NCBI GenBank assembly: GCA_030611625.1
Contig: JAUWPK010000101.1
Span: 1-9,779, forward strand
Source of the DNA: Promethearchaeum sp.
GTDB taxonomy: Archaea; Asgardarchaeota; Lokiarchaeia; Sigyniarchaeales; Promethearchaeaceae
Reading direction: 5' to 3'
DNA: 9,779 bases
Shown: positions 1-5,875 of the stretch, piece after piece
Numbering within the stretch: position 1 is the first letter of the stretch
How the letters are laid out: each line of letters opens with the position of its first letter
Made by a program: the position numbers and the translations under genes
Notes under the pieces: generated by a model
Databases searched by the model: none
Told to the model about the DNA's origin: nothing
The model's input: only the letters and a program-made list of their open reading frames with translations

Positions 1-2
1 CA

Positions 3-191
3 AGAGGGGAAAGTACAAAGTCCAGTGATATTGATATACTCATTGAGTTGAGTGATGAAACTAGTTTATTAGACTTTATAGAGATTGAAATTGAGAAAAA
101 ATTGGGACACAATATCGATTTAGTTGAATTTAATGCATTAAAACCTGCTTTAAAAAGTAGAATTTTAAATGATCAAGTGGTTATCTTATGA
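3..191 (+). CDS. mntA: MNT-type minimal nucleotidyltransferase (MntA-like antitoxin), 5' end outside window
   Basis: This is the C-terminal 62 residues of a small MNT-fold nucleotidyltransferase; the start lies upstream of the window. The visible reading begins RGESTKSSDIDI, which fits the second half of the family's GS-x10-DxD active-site motif. The two metal-binding aspartates are visible residues 9 and 11, and a third candidate carboxylate is D39 in IDLVEF. In characterised MntA/HepT pairs, MntA neutralises the HEPN toxin by adding AMP to a tyrosine next to its RNase site. The stop codon overlaps the start of the next gene (ATGA, 188-191), so the two genes are translationally coupled, as expected for this toxin-antitoxin arrangement. 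The GS pair should lie just before base 1. Family assignment is firm; antitoxin activity is inferred from the neighbour. Confidence 0.85.
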   Translation, partial: RGESTKSSDIDILIELSDETSLLDFIEIEIEKKLGHNIDLVEFNALKPALKSRILNDQVVIL

Positions 192-530
192 AACGAGATA
201 TTCTTGTTTATATTGATGATATTTTAGAATCAATTGATTGAATATACGGATAAAATTTCTGAAATAGATTTTTCTCAAAATCAGTTAATTCAGGATGCTG
301 TATGCAGAAGAATTGAGATTATTGGAGAATCCGTGAAAAATATTCCATTAGAAGTTCGATTGAAATTTTCTTTAATCCCGTGGAAAAAAATAGCAGGTAT
401 GCGCGACATATTAACTCATGCATATTTTAATGTAAGGGTTAAACGAATTTGGAATGTAATTCATAAAGATCTTCCTTTATTGATAAAGGAAGTTTTGGAA
501 ATCAAACCAGAATTAGACAAAAAAATATAG
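188..530 (+). pseudogene. hepT: HEPN-domain RNase toxin (HepT/DUF86-like), frameshifted near its N-terminus
   Basis: From ATG 188, which overlaps the stop of the MNT gene, the frame reads MKRDILVYIDDILESID and stops at TGA 239-241. The rest of a HepT/DUF86 protein continues in the next frame to 530. The first half matches the usual N-terminal helix of the family. The second half has the QDAV..R.IEIIGE helix and the RNase motif RX4HXY in GMRDILTHAY (R, H and Y at codons 402-404, 417-419 and 423-425). Going from frame one to frame two needs removal of 1 or 4 bases or gain of 2. The junction is a tandem ATTGATTGA (233-241), and deleting one four-base unit restores an open frame. The distal part could start at TTG 234, but it would lack the first helix. 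HepT proteins are RNases paired with MntA. Whether this is a real inactivation, phase variation or a sequencing error cannot be told here. Confidence 0.8.
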
Positions 531-540
531 ATTTTTAATT

Positions 541-579
541 CCTAAGAAAGTTTTAAAAATTTTTAGGACTATTAAGTCC
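541..579 (+). promoter_or_regulatory. Putative promoter with inverted repeats before the FGGY kinase gene
   Basis: A TATA-like box TTTTAAAAAT (551-560) is centred about 27 bases before the kinase ATG at 583, the spacing expected for a leaderless archaeal transcript. It lies inside an imperfect dyad (CCTAAGAA at 541-548 against TTTTTAGG at 560-567, one G-T pair). A second, perfect dyad, GGACT-ATTA-AGTCC (566-579), sits between the box and the ATG. No Shine-Dalgarno sequence is visible. The dyads could be operator sites or a hairpin after the hepT gene. The element is called by eye. Confidence 0.4.
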
Positions 580-582
580 AAT

Positions 583-2172
583 ATGAGTGAAAATCAAAAG
601 TATATTTTAGTAATAGATTCTGGTGGAACTGGAATCCGTGCAATGCTTTTTAATAAAGAAGGAGAGATTGTAGATAGAGAATACGAAAAAACCTTGCCTA
701 ATTTTCCTGAAGATGGTGCAGTAGAGCATGACCCCGAAGTTTTATGGCAAGCATTGCTTTCTGTTGTTCGAAAGATTTTTGCAAAACCAGAATATTCCCC
801 CAAACAAATTGTGTCGATTGGAATTACTAACCAAAGGGCTTCTTTTTGTATTGTAGACAAAAAATCGGGTAAACCAATTACAAATCTTATATCTTGGGCA
901 GATGTCAGGGCAGAGAAAGTCGCGACAAGGATGGATAAGCAATTTTCATGGAGAGCTTTAAGATCAGTTGTGAGAGTTCTTGGAAAATTTACGGGTTCTG
1001 CCATGATGAACACTACTGGAATGATTCACATGAATCCAGAATTTCCTTTATGTAGAGTAAGATGGTTATTTGAAAGGGAAAAGGTAGTTTATAGAGATTC
1101 AGAGTTATCAGGGGAAGAAATTTATAACAAAGCCAAAAATAAGGAACTTCATTTTTGCACATTAGATAGTTGGTTTATTTACAAGCTTACTGGTGGAAAA
1201 AAGCATGTTACAGATATTACAAATGCTGCAAGCACAGCTATTTACAACCCTTTTGACTTAGAATGGAATATGATATATGCAAAACTTTTTAAAATCCCTT
1301 CTAATGATACATTTCTTCCACTTGTACTCGATAATACTGATGGTTTTGGAACAACAGCACCAGAATTATTTGAAGGTGCGGAAATTCCAATAGGTGCCAG
1401 TATTGGAGACCAAATGGCATCTCTATTCGGTCATTGTTGTTTTAAACCAGGAGAAACAAAAATATCTCAAGGTTCGGGAGCCTTTGTGGATATGTGTGTG
1501 GGCCCAAAACCAAAACTTTCTAAGAGAGGGCTTTTTCCGCTGATTTCATGGCGAATTAATGGTGAAATAAATTACATGTTAGAAGGTCAAATCACTACAG
1601 CAGGCACTCTTATCGATTGGTTGGGAGATGGGATTGGGTTAGTTGATACTCCAAAAATTTTAAATGAATTTGCTGCCCAAACAGAAGATACAGAAGGCGT
1701 TATTGTTATACCCACACCTTCTGGAATTGCTTTCCCTTATTTTAATCCTCGTACTCGAGCAACAATATTTGGATTATCTTTAGCTACACACCGTAAACAT
1801 GTTTGTAGAGCAGTCCTTGAAGGATTGGCCTTTAGACTTTATGATATCATCGAAGGTGTTGAACATGATACAAAAATTCCGATAACAACACTAAAGGTGG
1901 ACGGTGGAGTTTCCCAATCTGATATAGAGCTCCAATGTTTAGCAGATATTGCAAATATTACAGTTCAACGCGCACCCGAAGCAGATATGACTAGCACAGG
2001 AGCAGCTTATATGGCAGGTTTAGCTGTAGGATTTTGGAAAGATAAAAACGAATTATTAAAACTAAGAAAGGATTATCATATATTCAAACCTAAATTGGAT
2101 CCAGAGAAAAGGAAGAAAAAATTAACTGATTGGAAGAAAGCTGTAAAAGCTGTGCTCAGTCTTGATAAATAG
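583..2172 (+). CDS. FGGY-family carbohydrate kinase, glycerol kinase-like, substrate uncertain
   Basis: A cytosolic ATP-dependent sugar/polyol kinase of 529 residues, slightly longer than glycerol kinase (about 500). It aligns by eye with E. coli GlpK from end to end. The N-terminal phosphate loop is DSGGTGIRA (12-20; D12 and R19 kept, but not the usual QGTTSS). GITNQR lies at 80-85, HVTDITNA at 208-215, the catalytic base is D276 in GASIGDQMASLFG, F301 is conserved, and the adenosine motif DGG is at 440-442. Of the four GlpK glycerol ligands, R85 and D276 are present, but the position of Glu84 is A86 and the position of Tyr135 appears to be E153. An extra segment of roughly 15 residues lies between about 118 and 142. 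The substrate may therefore be a different polyol or sugar. The ATG at 583 directly precedes the conserved N-terminus. The gene is single, with its own putative promoter, and ends at a T-run shared with the convergent gene. Confidence 0.85.
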   Translation: MSENQKYILVIDSGGTGIRAMLFNKEGEIVDREYEKTLPNFPEDGAVEHDPEVLWQALLSVVRKIFAKPEYSPKQIVSIGITNQRASFCIVDKKSGKPITNLISWADVRAEKVATRMDKQFSWRALRSVVRVLGKFTGSAMMNTTGMIHMNPEFPLCRVRWLFEREKVVYRDSELSGEEIYNKAKNKELHFCTLDSWFIYKLTGGKKHVTDITNAASTAIYNPFDLEWNMIYAKLFKIPSNDTFLPLVLDNTDGFGTTAPELFEGAEIPIGASIGDQMASLFGHCCFKPGETKISQGSGAFVDMCVGPKPKLSKRGLFPLISWRINGEINYMLEGQITTAGTLIDWLGDGIGLVDTPKILNEFAAQTEDTEGVIVIPTPSGIAFPYFNPRTRATIFGLSLATHRKHVCRAVLEGLAFRLYDIIEGVEHDTKIPITTLKVDGGVSQSDIELQCLADIANITVQRAPEADMTSTGAAYMAGLAVGFWKDKNELLKLRKDYHIFKPKLDPEKRKKKLTDWKKAVKAVLSLDK

Positions 2173-2179
2173 TTCAGAC

Positions 2180-2200
2180 TATTTTTTTTATTTCTGTTTT
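2180..2200 (+). terminator. T-run terminator after the FGGY kinase gene
   Basis: Eight consecutive T (2182-2189), followed by further T-rich sequence, begin ten bases after the kinase stop and run to the convergent gene's stop at 2199. Archaeal RNA polymerase terminates at such oligo-T tracts without needing a hairpin. The gap between the two convergent genes is only 26 bases. Confidence 0.5.
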
Positions 2201-2519
2201 ATTGATTCCCAAATACAATCTCGTAAGTAATGTTCGCAATTGACAAAGACTTGTCAAGATCCTTAACAGAGTATATTACCGTTTCTAATCGGTTTCTAAA
2301 CAAATCGAGCATATCATAAATATGCGAACATCTGTCTTCAGGTTTTTTAGCGGATAGAGAATTTACATTTAACCCAGTCTTTAATTCCCATTCCTTAAAA
2401 GAAGCGATAACATATTTTCTAACTAGTTCTGGCGACACTTTAGTTAATGACGAAATTTTCTGGAGCATTGATTCAAAAGCATAGTCTGATTTACCGACGA
2501 ATTTTGTAATTTCACTCAT
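2199..2519 (-). CDS. Small hypothetical protein, 106 aa
   Basis: I do not recognise this protein. It is 106 residues, soluble, with no signal peptide, membrane segment or cysteine pairs, and is predicted by eye to be largely helical. Features worth noting are the stretch SPELVRKYVIASFKEWELKTG (in two parts around residues 29-49) and the motif NSLSAKK at 53-59. The other small unknown gene in this window (5360-5701) has NSLSGKK at a comparable position, although the rest does not align convincingly. The start is ATG at 2519. The coding frame is clean, ends in TAA, and is convergent with the kinase. It faces away from the phosphatidyltransferase gene across a 260-base intergenic region, so promoters for both probably lie there. 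Coding status is supported by length, position and the absence of a competing frame. No function is proposed. Confidence 0.6.
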   Translation of the reverse strand: MSEITKFVGKSDYAFESMLQKISSLTKVSPELVRKYVIASFKEWELKTGLNVNSLSAKKPEDRCSHIYDMLDLFRNRLETVIYSVKDLDKSLSIANITYEIVFGNQ

Positions 2520-2779
2520 TTAAATCCCATTAAAATGATTTTAGTTGTTTACATTTAATCTAAAATAATTGATCGGGATAATGAAAAAAAAACTATGCAA
2601 TTTGAAACATTCTTATAAAATTTACAAACAATAATATAAATAGTGTACTGAAATGTCAATTTTACATGCCAAAAATTAGCCATAAATTTAGAACAAATAT
2701 TTATTTGTTTTAATAAATAAGTATTTAATTAGATATTGATTGTTGATTCAATATAACAATTGTGAAATTGTGACTTGAT
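2520..2779. promoter_or_regulatory. Intergenic region with divergent promoters and two inverted repeats
   Basis: These 260 very AT-rich bases separate two divergent genes and hold no convincing gene (only a 17-codon open frame at 2581-2634). Two dyads are visible. A 12-pair stem runs from AAATATTTATTT (2695-2706) to AAATAAGTATTT (2715-2726) with one G-T pair and an eight-base loop. A shorter perfect dyad, ACAATT-GTGA-AATTGT, lies at 2756-2771. A TATA-like AATATA at 2750-2755 is about 27 bases before the ATG at 2780, so the short dyad would cover the space between the box and the start codon of a leaderless transcript, an operator-like position. Confidence 0.4.
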
Positions 2780-3679
2780 ATGGCGCTAACGGTTCAATTA
2801 AAAGATTCTTGGATTGGTGTTTCGATTGATCAGTACCAAAAAACAACCAAAAAGGTTAGTGAAATAATAAATTCTGTTCTCTACCGACCTCTGGGATTTC
2901 CGTTAGTTTTACTTGGAAAGAAATTAAAACTTACTCCAAATTTTTTCACTACATTATCTTTAATATCAATACTATTTTCTGCTTATTTTTACTCACAAAA
3001 CATGATATATTGGGCAGCTGTTCTTCTTTTTGGGAAACAAATATTAGATTGTGTAGATGGGAGCCTTGCAAGGCTTACAAATCAATTTTCAAAATTCGGT
3101 GGAACCTATGATTTTATTGGGGATATTATAGGATTTATTGCAATGTCTCTTGGTATGGCATATGCTATATCCAAATTAGAAAGTAACTCAATATATTATC
3201 TTTATTATATCTTAATGGCGATTTCGGTAGCAATTGGAACAATTATGTTTAACACTGCGAAATCTCAATATCTAAAAACTTTGTCCGGAAAAAAAGATCC
3301 GGTAGTATCCTCTCCTCAAAAAGTATCTTCAAAATTGATAGTTCTTTCAAAAAAACTTCTTAACATGCCAGTGGATTTATTTCAATATATAACGAAATTT
3401 TCCGATATCTCTTCTCCTATGTATTCATCTATTGACAGGCATTATTTACCAAAAATTGAAAAAGATGAAGTATTTGAGAAATATTTTTCACCTTTGATGA
3501 ATTTGTGGTCATTTATAGCAGGAGGAGCCAGCATCACGTTAATAGTTATTTTAACTTTATTTGATGCAGTAAATTTGATAATTATTGTCTTACCTATCAG
3601 CATTTTATCTATGATTGTTTTACTTTCGTATATTCAGCGACAAGTTGCTAAAAAATTTAAATGGAAATATCAAGTTTAA
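2780..3679 (+). CDS. CDP-alcohol phosphatidyltransferase family membrane protein
   Basis: An integral membrane enzyme of 299 residues carrying a complete CDP-alcohol phosphotransferase motif, D-x2-D-G-x2-A-R-x8-G-x3-D-x3-D: D90, D93, G94, A97, R98, G107, D111 and D115. Family members transfer a phospho-alcohol from a CDP-activated donor to an acceptor alcohol (serine, glycerol phosphate, inositol phosphate and others) at the cytosolic membrane face. In archaea the donor is usually CDP-archaeol. Hydrophobic segments are seen at about 55-85, 116-130, 137-158, 242-262 and 263-285. A polar stretch of about 75 residues (162-236) interrupts the membrane core, making the protein longer than typical archaeal family members of about 200 residues. 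The N-terminal 35 residues are amphipathic and soluble. The acceptor cannot be named from the sequence. ATG 2780 follows an AT-rich promoter without a Shine-Dalgarno site. No co-transcribed partner is evident, since a pyrimidine tract follows the stop. Confidence 0.88.
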   Translation: MALTVQLKDSWIGVSIDQYQKTTKKVSEIINSVLYRPLGFPLVLLGKKLKLTPNFFTTLSLISILFSAYFYSQNMIYWAAVLLFGKQILDCVDGSLARLTNQFSKFGGTYDFIGDIIGFIAMSLGMAYAISKLESNSIYYLYYILMAISVAIGTIMFNTAKSQYLKTLSGKKDPVVSSPQKVSSKLIVLSKKLLNMPVDLFQYITKFSDISSPMYSSIDRHYLPKIEKDEVFEKYFSPLMNLWSFIAGGASITLIVILTLFDAVNLIIIVLPISILSMIVLLSYIQRQVAKKFKWKYQV

Positions 3680-3680
3680 T

Positions 3681-3731
3681 CCTTTTTCTTTTCTTCCTCT
3701 GCTTTTCTTTTCTTCTCTGATAATTTTTATT
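3681..3731 (+). terminator. Pyrimidine-rich terminator-like tract
   Basis: Directly after the phosphatidyltransferase stop comes a run of about 38 bases of C and T with a single G (3681-3718), then AATTTTTATT. T-rich tracts on the coding strand are the usual archaeal termination signal. The tract is built from two near-identical units (3683-3701 and 3702-3719). No strong hairpin is present. Confidence 0.5.
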
Positions 3732-3734
3732 AAG

Positions 3735-3750
3735 ATATATAAATTATATA
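3735..3750 (+). promoter_or_regulatory. TATA-like box of alaX
   Basis: ATATATAAA (3735-3743), continuing into TTATATA, is centred about 24 bases before the ATG at 3763. The spacing fits a leaderless archaeal transcript, and no Shine-Dalgarno site precedes the ATG. An ATG at 3757 is followed at once by a stop codon. Confidence 0.45.
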
Positions 3751-3762
3751 AAATCGATGTAA

Positions 3763-4476
3763 ATGACGAAAGCATTATATTTAGAAGATATGAATTTAAG
3801 AGAATTTGAAGCAGTTGTTGAAAGTGTATCAGAAGGAAAATTTATAGTGCTGGATCAAACAGCTTTTTATCCTAAATCTGGTGGTGTTGATAATGATTTA
3901 GGAATATTCAAGAGGTTATCAGATAATAAGGAATTCAAAGTTATTTTTGCGCGAAAAATAGAAAATGATATTTCTCACGAAGTTGAAGAATTGGGATTAG
4001 AAGTTGGAGATAAAATATTAGGAATTCTTGATTGGAATAGAAGGTTTGAATTAATGAGATACCATACTGCCGCCCATGTGTTAAGCGGAGTATTTTTTAA
4101 TAAAGGAAATGTGAAAGTAACTGGCAATAATTTAGTTTTGGGAAAAGGTAGAATTGATTTCAATTTTCCAAATTTTGAAAGAGATCTTGTTGAAAAATTC
4201 GTTGAGCGCTCAAATGAAATAATTGACTCAGATTTGAACGTGGAATCCTATTATATTACACGAGATGAATTGGAAAAAGATGCTTCTTTAATGAAATTAA
4301 ATATGGGACTGCCTAAAAATATAAAACATGTTCGAATTATTGATATTAAAAGTTTTGATAAACAACCTGACGGGGGTTGTCATGTTTCCCATTTAGGAGA
4401 AATCGGTAAAATTCAAATTCAAAAAATCCAGAATAAGGGAAAGAATAATCGCAGGCTTTATTTTGAATTGATATAA
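3763..4476 (+). CDS. alaX: Alanyl-tRNA editing protein AlaX (AlaX-M type)
   Basis: A free-standing trans-editing enzyme that hydrolyses mischarged seryl- (or glycyl-) tRNA(Ala), keeping alanine codons accurate. The 237-residue length fits the medium AlaX-M form: an N-terminal beta-barrel-like domain followed by the editing domain related to the C-terminal parts of AlaRS and ThrRS. The zinc ligands are visible as HTAAH (H101, H105) and GGCHVSH (C206, H210). The N-terminal signature FYPKSGG (35-41) is typical, but the Gln that usually follows the glycines is Val42, and the D..G that follows is kept (D45, G47). The ATG at 3763 gives the expected N-terminus. It is likely a monocistronic gene with its own TATA-like box and converges on the TauE-like gene with only 19 bases between stops. 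Family assignment is secure; substrate preference (Ser or Gly) cannot be read from the sequence. Confidence 0.9.
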   Translation: MTKALYLEDMNLREFEAVVESVSEGKFIVLDQTAFYPKSGGVDNDLGIFKRLSDNKEFKVIFARKIENDISHEVEELGLEVGDKILGILDWNRRFELMRYHTAAHVLSGVFFNKGNVKVTGNNLVLGKGRIDFNFPNFERDLVEKFVERSNEIIDSDLNVESYYITRDELEKDASLMKLNMGLPKNIKHVRIIDIKSFDKQPDGGCHVSHLGEIGKIQIQKIQNKGKNNRRLYFELI

Positions 4477-4495
4477 ACGGAATTTACTGTGAAAA

Positions 4496-5269
4496 TTATT
4501 CGTAAAATAAAGTAGTCATTAAAATTGTTCGTATTGAACTAATAAATAACATTAAATGGATGATTAATTGAAAAGAATCTACTTTTATTTTCGGAGTTAT
4601 ATAATGTCCAATTTTTGTAGAGATAAAAATGACAGGAAACGCAATACAAAATACTAATAGATATTCAGTTGGGAATATTTGCTGAGTGAGATATAATGGT
4701 ATTCTAATTAAGCCAAAAACTGTAGATATCGCAGCAAAATTTCCAATGAATGCTTCTCGATGATGTCCTGTGTTTTCTAACAATGCAATATTAATTGGAC
4801 CCGCAGCTCCAATAAGTGCCCCAAAGAAGCCATATGAAAAACCTCCAACCACTAAGACCGAATTTGGAAGGTGTTGTTCACCTGATTTATCGATTATATC
4901 ATCTTTTGGCTTATTTTTTTTCCCATATTTAATAATTTTAAGGGTTGAATAAACTAAAACAAACAACCCTAATGTTAATTCAATCCATCTTAGTTGTAAA
5001 ATAACAATTAATAAAGTTCCCACGAGAACACCAGGGATTCCCGTTATAACACCCCGAATAAAAAACTTTTTGTCGATGAATTTGAAATACTGGATTAAAT
5101 TTAATAGGCTAGGAACAACACCCCATAAATTCACCAATACGACAGCAGATTGAATACTAATGAATAATGTCAATATAGGGATTAAGATCAAGGCATCTCC
5201 AAAACCAATTAACCCATAAATAAAGGATGAAATAAAAACTGCAATGAGAATTATGAACGGAAAATCCAC
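4496..5269 (-). CDS. TauE/SafE family membrane transporter (sulfite/organosulfonate exporter-like)
   Basis: A polytopic membrane protein of 257 residues with the internal duplication of the TauE/SafE family. The first glycine-rich repeat helix is SSFIYGLIGFGDALILIPIL (14-33) and the second is GGFSYGFFGALIGAAGP (142-158). Eight or so hydrophobic segments are seen, with a charged, probably cytosolic, loop at about 112-136 between the halves. Characterised relatives export sulfite, sulfoacetate or other small organic anions, but many members have no known substrate, so only the family is claimed. The start appears to be GTG at 5269. The frame upstream closes at TGA (5285-5287) with no in-frame ATG, while an ATG one base out of phase (5269-5271) reads a different frame. 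A TATA-like stretch (minus strand TTTTAATTATAAT, about 5288-5300) lies about 25 bases before it. It is convergent with alaX and downstream of another minus-strand gene, 90 bases away, which has its own promoter-like box. Confidence 0.82.
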   Translation of the reverse strand: MDFPFIILIAVFISSFIYGLIGFGDALILIPILTLFISIQSAVVLVNLWGVVPSLLNLIQYFKFIDKKFFIRGVITGIPGVLVGTLLIVILQLRWIELTLGLFVLVYSTLKIIKYGKKNKPKDDIIDKSGEQHLPNSVLVVGGFSYGFFGALIGAAGPINIALLENTGHHREAFIGNFAAISTVFGLIRIPLYLTQQIFPTEYLLVFCIAFPVIFISTKIGHYITPKIKVDSFQLIIHLMLFISSIRTILMTTLFYE

Positions 5270-5359
5270 ATCTTTAGAAAAGACTCATTATAATTAAAAT
5301 TTCGTGATGGATCTTGAAGAAAAATTAGAAGGAATTGGGGATGTTTGATTAAAAAAGAA

Positions 5360-5701
5360 TTAAAATACTTTCAAATTGATTTGCATGAGTTTATGCATTT
5401 TTTTTAAAAATTGAGATTCATTTAAATTTAAATCGGAAATCTCACACTTTATCTTTCCATCCTCATAAATTAAAGCACCATTTTGAAAATTGATCAATTT
5501 TATTGACCCTGTTTCATGACCAAGAAATTTTGTATACTGCATCAACAAGTGGTCTGATTTTTTTCCACTAAGTGAATTGATTTCTACTTGGGCTGCATTT
5601 CTATCCGAATAAAATTCATCAAATAAACTTTGGGTTTTCTCACATTTTGCCGAGATTTCTTTAAATAAAAATTGTACTTGTTTTGAATCGATTTGAGCCA
5701 T
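5360..5701 (-). CDS. Small hypothetical protein, 113 aa
   Basis: I do not recognise this protein. It has 113 residues, is soluble, with no signal peptide or membrane segment. The N-terminal 35 residues (KEISAKCEKTQSLFDEF and surroundings) look helical. NSLSGKK follows at 42-48, then a probable beta-rich part (SIKLINFQNGALIYEDGKIKC, in two parts, about 66-86) and a lysine-rich C-terminal helix. The motif NSLSxKK is shared with the small unknown gene at 2199-2519. The start is ATG at 5701. On the minus strand a CTATAAAAAAA box (5721-5731) is centred 26 bases upstream, giving good support for expression. The gene is divergent from the thermosome gene across 174 bases. A C-terminal part resembling a single-domain regulator is possible, but nothing specific supports that. 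Confidence 0.62.
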   Translation of the reverse strand: MAQIDSKQVQFLFKEISAKCEKTQSLFDEFYSDRNAAQVEINSLSGKKSDHLLMQYTKFLGHETGSIKLINFQNGALIYEDGKIKCEISDLNLNESQFLKKMHKLMQINLKVF

Positions 5702-5720
5702 TCCAAAAATACCTCTTAAA

Positions 5721-5731
5721 TTTTTTTATAG
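5721..5731 (-). promoter_or_regulatory. TATA-like box of the 113-aa gene
   Basis: Read on the minus strand the sequence is CTATAAAAAAA, centred 26 bases before the ATG at 5701. This fits a leaderless archaeal transcript. A GAGGT (minus strand, about 5712-5716) lies ten bases before the ATG, rather far for a Shine-Dalgarno site. Confidence 0.5.
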
Positions 5732-5849
5732 ATTCTTGCCTTATAAAAATGCAGACTATGTAGGTAATATAGATTTTATACAAATTTCGAAAATTTTAAT
5801 ATTTTTCATGACTTAGACTTCCTCAACTAATAATAATTTTATTAAAGTA

Positions 5850-5870
5850 AAATTATACTAAAAAAGTGAG
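5850..5870 (+). promoter_or_regulatory. Start region of thermosome gene: AT-rich box and GTGAG ribosome-binding-like site
   Basis: AAATTATA (5850-5857) lies about 22 bases before the ATG at 5876, and GTGAG (5866-5870) is spaced five bases from that ATG, as a GGTGA-type Shine-Dalgarno site would be. The two cannot both be used with standard spacing, so either the transcript is nearly leaderless or the real TATA box lies further up. No heat-shock regulator site could be named. Confidence 0.3.
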
Positions 5871-5875
5871 AAAAA

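Noticed and set aside
594..1013. 139-codon open frame on the minus strand inside the kinase gene (also a 66-codon one at 742-942).
   Set aside because: It lies wholly within a strongly conserved kinase coding region on the other strand and shows no recognisable protein family.
2581..2634. 17-codon frame starting MKKKLCNLKH in the 2520-2779 intergenic region.
   Set aside because: It is very short, AT-driven, without promoter or ribosome-binding site, and easily expected by chance.
3615..3809. 64-codon plus-strand frame bridging the phosphatidyltransferase and alaX genes.
   Set aside because: Its hydrophobic look comes from reading the pyrimidine tract. It overlaps two firm genes and the putative alaX promoter.
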